A stretch of DNA of 64,000 nt from Candidatus Eiseniibacteriota bacterium. GTDB taxonomy: Bacteria > Eisenbacteria > RBG-16-71-46 > CAIMUX01. This document shows positions 28,401-35,887 of this stretch, piece after piece. The notes beneath the pieces were generated by a model, which was not told the origin of the DNA, ran no database searches, and saw nothing but the letters and a program-made list of their open reading frames with translations. The stretch spans positions 1 to 64,000 of the forward strand of contig JACKCR010000007.1 in assembly GCA_020633975.1 (NCBI GenBank). Direction: 5' to 3'. Each line of letters starts with the position of its first letter. The first letter of the stretch is position 1. Made by a program: the position numbers and the translations under genes.

Positions 28401-28685
28401 GAGGCGACGAGGAACGCGCTCTGGGTGGCGTCGAACCATCCCTTCGGAACCGGAGCGGAACTCGCATACTCCCTACGGGAGTCCGGGCCAATCGACCTCG
28501 CGGTCTACGACGTCCAGGGGCGAAGGATCCGGGCGCTGGTGGGTGGAGCGTCCGACGCGGGTACGACGGTCGTTCCATGGGACGGCCGCGATGACCTCGG
28601 ACGGTCGACCGCTCCGGGGATCTACTTCGCTCGGCTCGAAGCCGGCGCCGTCCGGCGCAGCGTGAAGCTGGTCAAGACCGAGTAG
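25422..28685 (+). CDS. Giant secreted HEWGH metalloprotease-like protein with three DYNH repeats and sorting-type tail
   Basis: 1087 residues; GTG start with GGAG 9 bases upstream and a signal peptide ending VRAQ (about residue 28). Residues 239-251 read HEWGHLFGGCDEY, an HExxH zinc site with an acidic residue 7 past the second His, recalling the HEWAH...DEY site of CLCA-type metalloproteases. A Cys-rich loop follows (about 248-302). Then three units of about 212 residues each carry a ..V.DYNH motif, at 409-412, 624-627 and 834-837, each followed by a jelly-roll-like strand set ending in V.KV.D or similar. The last 85 residues are the FlgD/Ig-like module (LAVYDVQGRRIRAL, WDGRDDLGRSTAPGIYFARL). 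Likely an exported protease; placed opposite the sigma/kinase genes. Confidence 0.8.
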   Translation: MGLVNARFQTSFVLLAAMLGCASIVRAQVPPSRGTIPPGLAEQLLLQSAPANQPPSEWEDNEARERDAENYFASVRDAEARGSSDDNDTCHYARGVTLVVHIFVNHTGGTWSGAEITDAVAKADAAKINYLTYAPYASNQRFDPIGGYVFYNPTVNFLISDSGMTDSVMESVVAAIGFGDADGDGSRVDDMTHYLQGWGGGWDNVILLFEPDQSGRAWASYGQAKAALYNNSEWWVFAHEWGHLFGGCDEYAEGGTCNSGMNCGTCQSWYLTETVSNGNCELAMCGSTVDCLMKYNTTNALCDDTPREWAWVDDDNDGLGNTVRRPTVISGGNQQYANIYELYHNGWFVWNDVTQSEVVSQRWNAWAVIGLRSPATADYDLQVFTDNTHNVPLGSSAWGTGQVDFVVGDYNHNVVGNEHIQLIHYGGSTESYNLTFESGGEVLYPDGIVRPGSWGWYNTAMVWDVPLTAGETLTFTLDVPGNLDMGMALYKSNSSTFFAGRGAGHVAYADSYTLAGDESFTYTVPSDDVYGLVIWSNNSADGSFTIQVGPTPTPMNEEVAYWSAGNPSLWSFVPNAVPYWAVVGTRSDTGQDVNLRLFDDPNYQIQLDASQNYGPWEPEFIAIDYNHAPYGAEYPRVTAPGASNIYFTQWEEDPEILNGEEYPPYWYPEDVVKVWDVWMNADEFYFFRQFSGAGTLDGGIYLFDSSSGDSYRHRSEYANGSDYLPASFGGELFWHTAAASDWYGFVATSHGYTQGWYSMWFGPWLFPTDDVPVTRDEPVVWASAPTTGASWQVAAVRPSPGEQSGIWMYEDYTFADAGYRAYDAGLGVRFVVADYNHSGPIAYYTLAQRQVGYGPQDFSWEGGTEALVFEPSGTNAPDLPWETDNVAKVFDLYIDGASPGPDGQTCRITVTDDSGGLDLGVAVFASYGGEGYAASGGAIAYADNAGVGAPETVEFTVTDADWYGLVVFNQADGAGVYSISMSDGSTADVAAAVEATRNALWVASNHPFGTGAELAYSLRESGPIDLAVYDVQGRRIRALVGGASDAGTTVVPWDGRDDLGRSTAPGIYFARLEAGAVRRSVKLVKTE

Positions 28686-28758
28686 CGAGAGCCAGGCGAT
28701 CGGTCGCCTCCGCCGCACCCGCGCGGGTTGGGTGCCAGGGCAACATGACCTACCGACC

Positions 28759-28790
28759 GCGGCCGGTTTCGGGACTCCGGGGCCGGCCGC
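28759..28790 (+). terminator. Hairpin after the giant secreted protein gene
   Basis: GCGGCCGG and CCGGCCGC pair perfectly (8 base pairs) with a 16-base GC-rich loop, 73 bases past the stop at 28685 and before ispG. There is no T tract, so termination is presumed only from position. Confidence 0.45.
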
Positions 28791-28856
28791 GTCGCTGCCG
28801 CCAAGACGCTTCCCCCTCACATCGCTCCCACCGCGTGGTTGGAGTACTCTCTCCCC

Positions 28857-31151
28857 ATGAACGATGAATCGCACCGTCCCCAGTTCCCGACCCGGATCGC
28901 CGAGCGCCACCCGACCCGAGAGGTTCGTATCGGCCCACTCCGGATCGGCGCCCAACATCCGATCCTCATCCAGTCCATGACCATCGCCGACACCTGCGAC
29001 ACGGACGCCGTCGTCTCCGAGATCCGGCAACTCCACGAGGCAGGGTGCCCACTCGTGCGTGTGACCGCGCCGAGCATCAAGGACGCGGAGAACCTGGCGG
29101 AGATCAAGAAGCGGCTCCGCGCGGATCACATCGACATCCCGCTCGTCGCGGACATCCACTTCACTCCCAACGCGGCGATCGAAGCGGCCCGGCACGTCGA
29201 GAAGGTCCGCGTGAACCCGGGCAACTACGCGGACCGGAAGAAATTCCAGGTCTTCGAGGTGACGGATGCCGCATACCAGGAGGGTATGGAGAAGGTCCGC
29301 GAGCGCTTCCTTCCCCTCGTCCAGGTATTGAAAGAAGAGGGGCGCGCGCTTCGGATCGGGACGAACCACGGCTCGCTCTCCGACCGGATCCTCAACCGGT
29401 TCGGCGATACGCCGGAAGGAATGGTCGAGTCCGCGCTCGAGTTCGTGCGGATCTGTCGCGACGAGAACTTCCACGACATCGTGCTCTCGATGAAGTCGTC
29501 GATCCCGAGCGTGATGATCGCCGCCTATCGACTGCTCGTCCGAAGGATGGTGGACGAGGGAATGGACTACCCGCTCCACATCGGCGTGACGGAAGCCGGC
29601 GACGGGATCGAAGGGCGAGTGAAGAGCGCAATCGGGATCGGGTCTCTGCTCGCCTCGGGAATCGGAGACACGATCCGGGTTTCGCTCACCGAAGACTCGA
29701 TCCACGAACTGGGCGCCTGCAAGAACCTGCTCGCAGCCGTCGAGGCCGAACGGGGCGGAAGAGCCGCGCAGAACGGGAAAGCGACGCACAGCGGGACGGC
29801 GGAGCGGAGCGGAAGAACGGCACCAAGCGGCGGGAAGGTAGAGCAGGACAGAAGCGCGGCGACGGCCGACGAACTCACGGCGATCGCAACCACCTCTCCC
29901 GTCTGGCAGAGCCTTCCCCTCACGACGTCTGCCGAGCGGCGCGAGTCGACCGATTGGAAACTGGGACGTTGGCCGCTCGGTGGCGAACACCGGATCGCGG
30001 TCGAACTGCGCCTCCCTCTTCCCCTCGACGGAACCCCGTCTCCGGAGTGGGAAGCGCGACTCGGGCGCGTGGGAACGGAGCACGGACCGGAGATCGTTTC
30101 CGTGCTTCCCGTGGGCGGATGCCGGATGGGACAACCTCATCGCGGAACAGAGCAGGATGGAGGGACGGAGCAGGACGCTTCGCTCGGCTCGTCCCACGAA
30201 GAGAGCTGGATCGAACACGTCGAGGATCTGAGGAAGCGGCTCGGCATCGTTCCACTGATCTACGAACATCGGGGTCCGATTCCGGAGGACGCCTGCCTCG
30301 AGCGGATCCGCGGCAAAGTCGACGGCATCTCACTCACACTGCCCCTGACGTCAACAGGACACCTCGACGTTGGAGCCGCCCTCCGGATCGCGGAATGGGG
30401 CCATCGTGCTCGGTGCAGGATCCGTTGGAGACTCCCGGAATCCGCGCCCGCGGACGCTGCACTCGCAGCATCGGACGTCGCCCGGGAACGCGATCTTCCG
30501 GTCGCCGCCTTCGTTTGCGAACCGGGACGGGAGTGGATCGCACGCACCCGCGCGCTCGCCGACGCGCTCCCCGGGGATCCGATCTTCGTAGAGGTACCGG
30601 CGCACGGTGCGTCCGCGCCGACCCTTGCAGGCAGCGTGCTCCTCGACGGGATCGGCGACGCGATCTGTCTCGTCGACCCGGGCGCGGAACGGCCCGACGG
30701 AGACCGTCACCATTCCAAGCCCTGGCCGCCGGGTGGAGTCATGTGGACCGAAGACCCGGTCGAGAGCGCCTACCACATTCTCCAAGCCTGCCGGATCCGG
30801 CTCACGCGAACGGAGTTCATCGCCTGCCCGTCGTGTGGACGCACGCAGTTCGACCTCCAAACGACGACGGCCAAGATCCGCGCGCGCACCGGCCATCTCA
30901 AAGGACTGAAGCTCGCGATCATGGGCTGCATCGTGAACGGTCCGGGCGAGATGGCGGACGCAGACTTCGGCTACGTCGGAAGTGGCGCGGGACGGATCGA
31001 CCTCTACGTCGGGAAGGAACGAGTCGCGAAGAACATCCCGGAAGAGGAAGCGGAAGATCGACTCGTCTCACTATTGATGGAGCACGGAGCGTGGGTGGAC
31101 CCGAGCGAAGGAGCGAGGCGGGACCCGAGCGAAGGAGCGAGGGGAGAGTAG
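28857..31151 (+). CDS. ispG: 4-hydroxy-3-methylbut-2-enyl diphosphate synthase, long three-domain type
   Basis: 764 residues from the ATG at 28857 (an in-frame TTG at 28839 is less likely). The penultimate enzyme of the MEP isoprenoid pathway, using a [4Fe-4S] cluster. The N-terminal barrel is clear: QSMTIADTCDTDAVV, RVTAPSIKDAENL, PLVADIHFTPNAAIEA, KVRVNPGNYADRKK, GVTEAGDGIEGRVKSAIGIG. The cluster domain has CPSCGRT (Cys657, Cys660) and CIVNGPGE (Cys691). Between them lies a large insert (about 290-635) as in plant, chlamydial and Bacteroidetes enzymes, but its start is a low-complexity Gly/Ser/Thr linker and much of it looks diverged. The tail ends in a duplicated DPSEGAR. Monocistronic; convergent with barrel genes. 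Confidence 0.92.
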   Translation: MNDESHRPQFPTRIAERHPTREVRIGPLRIGAQHPILIQSMTIADTCDTDAVVSEIRQLHEAGCPLVRVTAPSIKDAENLAEIKKRLRADHIDIPLVADIHFTPNAAIEAARHVEKVRVNPGNYADRKKFQVFEVTDAAYQEGMEKVRERFLPLVQVLKEEGRALRIGTNHGSLSDRILNRFGDTPEGMVESALEFVRICRDENFHDIVLSMKSSIPSVMIAAYRLLVRRMVDEGMDYPLHIGVTEAGDGIEGRVKSAIGIGSLLASGIGDTIRVSLTEDSIHELGACKNLLAAVEAERGGRAAQNGKATHSGTAERSGRTAPSGGKVEQDRSAATADELTAIATTSPVWQSLPLTTSAERRESTDWKLGRWPLGGEHRIAVELRLPLPLDGTPSPEWEARLGRVGTEHGPEIVSVLPVGGCRMGQPHRGTEQDGGTEQDASLGSSHEESWIEHVEDLRKRLGIVPLIYEHRGPIPEDACLERIRGKVDGISLTLPLTSTGHLDVGAALRIAEWGHRARCRIRWRLPESAPADAALAASDVARERDLPVAAFVCEPGREWIARTRALADALPGDPIFVEVPAHGASAPTLAGSVLLDGIGDAICLVDPGAERPDGDRHHSKPWPPGGVMWTEDPVESAYHILQACRIRLTRTEFIACPSCGRTQFDLQTTTAKIRARTGHLKGLKLAIMGCIVNGPGEMADADFGYVGSGAGRIDLYVGKERVAKNIPEEEAEDRLVSLLMEHGAWVDPSEGARRDPSEGARGE
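31097..31144 (+). repeat. Tandem 24-base repeat at the ispG 3' end
   Basis: Two adjacent 24-base units starting GGACCCGAGCGAAGGAGCGA differ at one base and add DPSEGARR and DPSEGARG to the IspG tail. The period is eight codons, so copy number can change without breaking the frame. Purine-rich GAGCGA character is shared with repeats at 8126-8160 and 10171-10212. Confidence 0.75.
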
Positions 31152-31172
31152 AGGCAGAGCGACGCTTCGTCC

Positions 31173-31835
31173 TCAGAACCGGATGCGGAGTGCGATGCGC
31201 GGCTGGAGGCTCTGGGTCGCAGTCCACCTCCGTTCGATCCCTGGCAGCTCTTCGGCGATCCACGAAAACACACCGGTTTGTTTCTCCCTGGACCAGGTGA
31301 CTCCGGGCGTTCGAACCGAGACCACACTCGACACGTGCGGAACGAGGTCGAGTTCTGCCGACGCTGCCACGTGGAGGCTGCCCGATCTTCGTTCGAGGAC
31401 ACCAGGCGGCGTTTCCGACCCCGGAGCAACCGTCGCTCGATACTCGGAGTACTCGAGAACCCCGGCGGGGCCGATCCAGAAGCGCAGTGGATCCGATGGC
31501 GTCCACTTCCAAAGGAACGCCAGGTCCAACCGCCCTCCACCCCCCTTGACGTCCGCGTCGTAGGCCCAGTTTTCCGAGCTCGTTCCTTGGGCGTCCAATC
31601 CCAGCTGGATCTCCGTACGGTCCGAAAGAGCGCGGCCCAGGGACGCGCCCGTTGTGTAGGCGTCGAACAGCCTGACCGTGAAGGACCACTTCTGCGAGGC
31701 GCCGGCCTCCTCGACATCTTCCGCGCCCAGCACTCGAGACGAGGCTGCAAAGGACGCAAGCCCTAGGACCACCGACAGGAGAACGCGAAACGACGCCGCG
31801 CACCCGCGGGCGGGCCACTTGGGCCGAGTCGGCAC
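31173..31835 (-). CDS. Small outer-membrane beta-barrel-like protein
   Basis: 220 residues from a GTG at 31835, chosen because it yields a signal peptide (CAASFRVLLSVVLGLASFAA, cleavage near LGA) 37 bases after the previous gene; longer frames run out of phase through that gene. The mature protein alternates polar and aromatic residues in strands (KWSFTVRLFDAYTTGAS, RLDLAFLWKWTPSDPLRFWI, SLHVAASAELDLVPHV) and ends RIALRIRF, a Phe-terminal beta-signal for barrel assembly. Related in style to the upstream gene product, possibly a paralogue. Function unknown. Confidence 0.65.
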   Translation of the reverse strand: MPTRPKWPARGCAASFRVLLSVVLGLASFAASSRVLGAEDVEEAGASQKWSFTVRLFDAYTTGASLGRALSDRTEIQLGLDAQGTSSENWAYDADVKGGGGRLDLAFLWKWTPSDPLRFWIGPAGVLEYSEYRATVAPGSETPPGVLERRSGSLHVAASAELDLVPHVSSVVSVRTPGVTWSREKQTGVFSWIAEELPGIERRWTATQSLQPRIALRIRF

Positions 31836-31872
31836 TGTCCCCGGCGCACGAGGGTCCGGCGCCGAGAACGGA

Positions 31873-32562
31873 TCAGAAGTAGACCACGACATAGAGCGCT
31901 GGGGAGACGGTGACTTCGAACTCGCGGTCCGTACCCGTACGCTTGTCCGACGACACTTCGCCTTCGTCCTCCGTGCGGTACTTACGTTCCGACCAGGTGT
32001 ACGCAAAGGAGAGAGGAACGAGATCGGCGGAGATCGCGATGTGCGGATGCACACGCGCGGTGGCCCCGAACGTGGCAGCAAGGCCCACCGTGGTGGAGTA
32101 CAGATCCTCCTTTGCGTAGTAGTCTTGCTCCTCGCGGTCCGTGATGTACTGGATGTGACGGTGCTTGTAGATCCCCTGTCCGCCCCAAAACGTGCTGATC
32201 GGTTCCCCACGCTGACTCTGCCGTCTGAGTTCCGGATAGAGGGAAATGTCGACAGAGTTCCGTTCGGAGTCCGCCGAGTACGCCCCCGTCCGCTCGTCGT
32301 CGGTCGAGTCCAATCCGATCTGGGTCTGGAGGCCGAGTTCCCAGTTCGCTCCGAGCGCCCGATAGAGGGCGACGTTCCCACCCACCGAACCGTAGGCGCG
32401 GACACGAGCGTTCCAGTCGAACTCGTCCTCGGCTTGGGAGCTACTCGGTACGCACAGCAGGAGCGAGATCGAGAGGAACACGCAGGCGGTCGGAGTGAGT
32501 CCGTGCGAAAGGCGTGCTCGAGAGCTCGCTGGCGTCCTCCGGGAGAAACGTAGATGGCGCAT
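31873..32562 (-). CDS. Small outer-membrane beta-barrel-like protein
   Basis: 229 residues from the ATG at 32562, preceded by GAGG at 5 bases. The N-terminus is basic, then LTPTACVFLSISLLLCVPSS and SQAED. Strand-like segments (NARVRAYGSVGGNVALYRAL, WELGLQTQIGLDS, TTVGLAATFGATARVHPHIA) and the final SPALYVVVYF, again ending in Phe, indicate an outer-membrane barrel. Together with 31173-31835 it forms a two-gene unit. A longer start at 32646 lacks a ribosome site. No specific family recognised. Confidence 0.65.
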   Translation of the reverse strand: MRHLRFSRRTPASSRARLSHGLTPTACVFLSISLLLCVPSSSQAEDEFDWNARVRAYGSVGGNVALYRALGANWELGLQTQIGLDSTDDERTGAYSADSERNSVDISLYPELRRQSQRGEPISTFWGGQGIYKHRHIQYITDREEQDYYAKEDLYSTTVGLAATFGATARVHPHIAISADLVPLSFAYTWSERKYRTEDEGEVSSDKRTGTDREFEVTVSPALYVVVYF

Positions 32563-32840
32563 GTCGTCCTCTGAGGTTCTGTGTTCGCGAGAGGGGCCGG
32601 TTACACGCAGCAACCCAGGGTAGTGACGCGATCGGTGGCATCGCAACGCCGAAACACACCATACGAGTATCTACTACCTTTGTCCGGAATCGACTCCCTC
32701 AGCCCTTCCCACGTCGGGATCGGTGACCTCCACAGCGATCGGGGCGCAGAAAGAAGCCACTTCACCCCGTTCGCATTCCTCGATCCTGGGCATTCCCCCT
32801 CCGAGCCGCCGCAACCCGAGCGAAACGGAAGGAAGCGAAC

Positions 32841-33929
32841 ATGAAGGTCTGCAGCACCGGCCCCGAGTCGACACCCCACAACCCCACCTGCGCGAGTTTC
32901 GACCGATCGGTTCACGCCCACGTCTTGGTCATCATCTGGGCCCTGGTCGCAGTAGCCGGCGTCTCCACTCCCTGCCAAGCCGACCTGACCGACGGACTGA
33001 TCGCCCACTACGAGTTCGACGGGGATGCGAGCGACTCCGCGGGCGGACACCACGGCGTGGAGCATGGCGTGAGCTACGTGCCGGGGTACATCGGCATGGG
33101 GGTCTCGTTCGATGGATCTAGCTATGTGAGCGTTCCGGCCACGGGGTGGCTCACTCCGCTCGAGACGTTCTCCATCGCCGCCTGGATCCGCGTCGCGTCG
33201 TTCCCGAGCGAGCAGGCCTATCCGTTCGTACACGACCGTCAGAACGGCGATGCCTCGCCCAACAAGCACTTCGACCTGCGCCTCTACCAGAACACTCTCT
33301 ACTCGGGTTGGGAATCTCCCTCGGGAACAGACGCGAGCCTCCAGTACGACGGTTTCTGGAGCGAGTTCGGCTCCGACTGGGTCCATCTCGCCATGACTCG
33401 GGACACGGTAGGAGCGGGTCGTCTCTACGTGAACGGAGTTCTGGCGGACTCAGTCCAGGGCGCACTCGAAACCGGCAACACGGATGACCTCATGTTCGGT
33501 GCGATCCGCACGACCGGAACGGCAGGAAGCGAGTCCTTCTTCTTCGACGGTGATGTGGACGACGCGCGTCTCTACTCCCGAGCTCTCTCCGGGGAAGAAG
33601 TGCGCGCACTCTATCTAGGCGTGGACGATCCCGCCTCTGTGGAGAGCGGCGCCGCCCCGAAGTCGACGGTCCGGCTCGGTCGACCGTACCCCAATCCCAC
33701 ATCGGCCTCGGCGAGCTTCGCGGTCGAGGTCTCCATCGGACAACGTGTGAGAGTCGAAGTGATCGATTCGAGTGGGCGTCTCGTGCGCGAGGTGTTCGCC
33801 GGCCCTCTCGATCCCGGACGGCACTCCTTCCATTGGACGGCAGACGGCGATCTCCCGAGTGGGAACTACTACGTTCGTCTCCGTAGCGGGAACTCCGAAG
33901 AAGGACGACCGGTCATCCTGCTCCGCTAG
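32841..33929 (+). CDS. Secreted LamG/concanavalin-like protein with sorting-type C-terminus
   Basis: 362 residues; GGAAGGAAGCGAAC precedes the ATG. After a long N-terminal region with a hydrophobic core (HVLVIIWALVAVAGVST, cleavage near CQA) comes a LamG-like jelly roll at about 50-260: DGLIAHYEFDGDASDSAGGH, GVSFDGSSYVSVPATG, FSIAAWIRV, DWVHLAMTRD, RLYVNGVLADS, FFDGDVDDARLYSRALSGEE. These are the hallmark phrases of Laminin_G_3 domains. The tail (about 280-362) is the FlgD/Ig-like module: LGRPYPNPTSASASFAVEV, VEVIDSSGRLVREVF, SGNYYVRLRSG. Probably a secreted or surface carbohydrate-binding protein. Single gene between divergent and convergent neighbours. Confidence 0.82.
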   Translation: MKVCSTGPESTPHNPTCASFDRSVHAHVLVIIWALVAVAGVSTPCQADLTDGLIAHYEFDGDASDSAGGHHGVEHGVSYVPGYIGMGVSFDGSSYVSVPATGWLTPLETFSIAAWIRVASFPSEQAYPFVHDRQNGDASPNKHFDLRLYQNTLYSGWESPSGTDASLQYDGFWSEFGSDWVHLAMTRDTVGAGRLYVNGVLADSVQGALETGNTDDLMFGAIRTTGTAGSESFFFDGDVDDARLYSRALSGEEVRALYLGVDDPASVESGAAPKSTVRLGRPYPNPTSASASFAVEVSIGQRVRVEVIDSSGRLVREVFAGPLDPGRHSFHWTADGDLPSGNYYVRLRSGNSEEGRPVILLR

Positions 33930-33946
33930 ACGGAGGGCAGGCGCGC

Positions 33947-35887
33947 CTATCTCGTCAGGATCACCTGCTTCCGGTCCGCCTGGTAGGCAGCGTCGTCCCA
34001 CTCCCGGATCGCGGCGAGTTCGTCATCTCTCGGGCGCACGGCGTTCAGCACTTCGGACCTGACGACTTCGATCCGCCCGTCCCCGCGAATCGATCGACGC
34101 ATGTAGGACGCAGACTCGGAACCCAGTTCGACGTCGTCGGGCAACGACTCGACCGTCCAACCTTCCGGGTACTCGACCGCGATGTGCGTGTCCACCCGGA
34201 ACGGGAACGAGAACTCGGGATGGTCGTCGTCTTCGTCCAGGCGCTTGGCGGTTCGCGAAGAGAGGAAGTCAGGCCCAGCGATGAGGCGCGATCCGGCTCG
34301 CTTGGCCCAACGCTCGGCCGACAGGAAGTAGCGCAACTCGAGCGTATCGGAATCGGCCTCGAGCCCGACGAGTGCGAGTGAGTCGACCTTTGCGTCCAGC
34401 TTCCGTCCTGAGAGCCGATCCTCGAGCCACTCGGTCCGCTTGGCTTCCGAGAGCTCCTTCAGGTGAGCCTTCAGCCCGAAGGCGGAATGTCCCGTTCGCC
34501 TTTCGACGACCTCCGCCTCCATGCCTCCGTCTTCCCGCACCCGAACGAGTGCGTCGTACGACGCAGTGTTGTCGCCGGACGAGCTCTCGGGAAGTTCCAG
34601 CAGACCGATCGGAGGCGTGACGCCGGCGACGAGCACCGATTTCCCTTCGATCTGCGCCGGCAGCGACCCGAACGGCGTGCTCTTGCTCGTCGGGTCGAAG
34701 AATCCCCACCCGAGCGGCCCGTCTGAGTCACGGTACGCAACGATGCAATGGTCGAACCTCCGCGCCGGGAAGGGTACGCGGACATCGTCTTCCACGTTGG
34801 TGAGCGCAGGATAGGACTCGATCCCGGCGTCCGTGAGGAGCCCGACGACGAGCATGGACATGTCCTTGCAGTCGCCGAACCGGTTCGCGAGCGTTTCGTC
34901 GACCGGATGGGGACGCCAGCCGCCGTCGTCCAGGTAGACCTGCACGTACGCAACCGACTGCTGCACGTACTCCGCGAGCGTGCGCACCCGATCGTCCGGC
35001 GTAGCGCAACCGGCGACGAGCTCGGCCGCCTTCGCTTCGACATCCGGAGCCCCTGCCAGCGACTGGCCGGCGAGACTGCGGTACCAGAGCGCAATGTCCT
35101 CCCAGGACCGGATCCCGAACCGCACCTCGTCATCGGTTTCGAGCCGGACCACGAAGACCTCCGCGTCCTCGGGAATCTCGCTCAGCTGCCAGCCCGTCAC
35201 CTTCTCCTCGCTCGTGGTCGGCGGCACCGAGACGGGAGCCGACTCCGGATCGAGCAGCCACGCGGCCGTGGCGCGAACCCCGGGTTCGTGGAGTACGGAG
35301 CAGGTCCAACGGCCGACCGGGACGTCCTCCGGCACGGGGAAGTAGCGACACGATTCGTCGGTCAATCGCGAGGCCTCCTCCGTCTCGAAGAGGAGCGTCG
35401 CGCCGTCGCTGAACTCGCGCGCCATGAGTGAGTGGAGAACGCCGTCATCGTAGAGTTCGCTGCCGAGCTGCGACTTGACCACGTCGTCCGCCTTCGAGAC
35501 CGCTCCGTCCGCAGCGATCTGCCAAAGCGTCATCCCTTTCACGTTCCGCCAGAAGTTCTCGTAGCAGTGAGTGCCGCTCTCCCCCGCACCCGAACCCTTT
35601 CGCACGTGAACGACCCGGCGTTTCCGCAAGGTTTCCTCCCGCCCATCCCGTACGTCGAGTCGGTAATCGTCGAGTACACGCACGACATCGGGGAGCTTTC
35701 CCTTCTCGTCCGGAACGTTCAGGAGCCTCTGGGTGACGCTGTCGGCCCACGCCGCGTCGTACCAATCGGGGAGCCCGGCAGCAGCAGAGATGGACGCACC
35801 GACGAGCAGGAGGAGAACTCCGCTGATGGCCAGGCGAATGGTCGTCTCGCGATGCAGGGCCAAGAATGCCTTCCCGCCTGACTTCAC
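33947..35887 (-). CDS. DUF3857/transglutaminase-like protein with intact catalytic triad
   Basis: 646 residues. One N-terminal hydrophobic segment (AISGVLLLLVGASISAAAG) acts as signal or anchor. Residues about 55-240 fit DUF3857 (a beta domain preceding the protease-like core), about 285-400 the transglutaminase-like core with Cys340 in NRFGDCKDMSMLV, His380 in RRFDHCIVAY and Asp398 in GFFDPTSK. The rest is a beta-rich C-terminal domain. Family members are periplasmic or outer-membrane facing; substrates are mostly unknown. The start overlaps the upstream DUF3857 paralogue's stop (ATGA at 35884-35887), so the two are coupled. Confidence 0.85.
   Translation of the reverse strand: MKSGGKAFLALHRETTIRLAISGVLLLLVGASISAAAGLPDWYDAAWADSVTQRLLNVPDEKGKLPDVVRVLDDYRLDVRDGREETLRKRRVVHVRKGSGAGESGTHCYENFWRNVKGMTLWQIAADGAVSKADDVVKSQLGSELYDDGVLHSLMAREFSDGATLLFETEEASRLTDESCRYFPVPEDVPVGRWTCSVLHEPGVRATAAWLLDPESAPVSVPPTTSEEKVTGWQLSEIPEDAEVFVVRLETDDEVRFGIRSWEDIALWYRSLAGQSLAGAPDVEAKAAELVAGCATPDDRVRTLAEYVQQSVAYVQVYLDDGGWRPHPVDETLANRFGDCKDMSMLVVGLLTDAGIESYPALTNVEDDVRVPFPARRFDHCIVAYRDSDGPLGWGFFDPTSKSTPFGSLPAQIEGKSVLVAGVTPPIGLLELPESSSGDNTASYDALVRVREDGGMEAEVVERRTGHSAFGLKAHLKELSEAKRTEWLEDRLSGRKLDAKVDSLALVGLEADSDTLELRYFLSAERWAKRAGSRLIAGPDFLSSRTAKRLDEDDDHPEFSFPFRVDTHIAVEYPEGWTVESLPDDVELGSESASYMRRSIRGDGRIEVVRSEVLNAVRPRDDELAAIREWDDAAYQADRKQVILTR

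Noticed and set aside
28473-30269. 598-codon minus-strand frame across ispG
   Set aside because: Antisense shadow of a clearly conserved ispG; no recognisable domain.
31173-32405. Single 410-residue protein
   Set aside because: The N-terminal half is out-of-phase translation of the upstream barrel gene; only the part after the GTG at 31835 has a signal peptide and barrel features.
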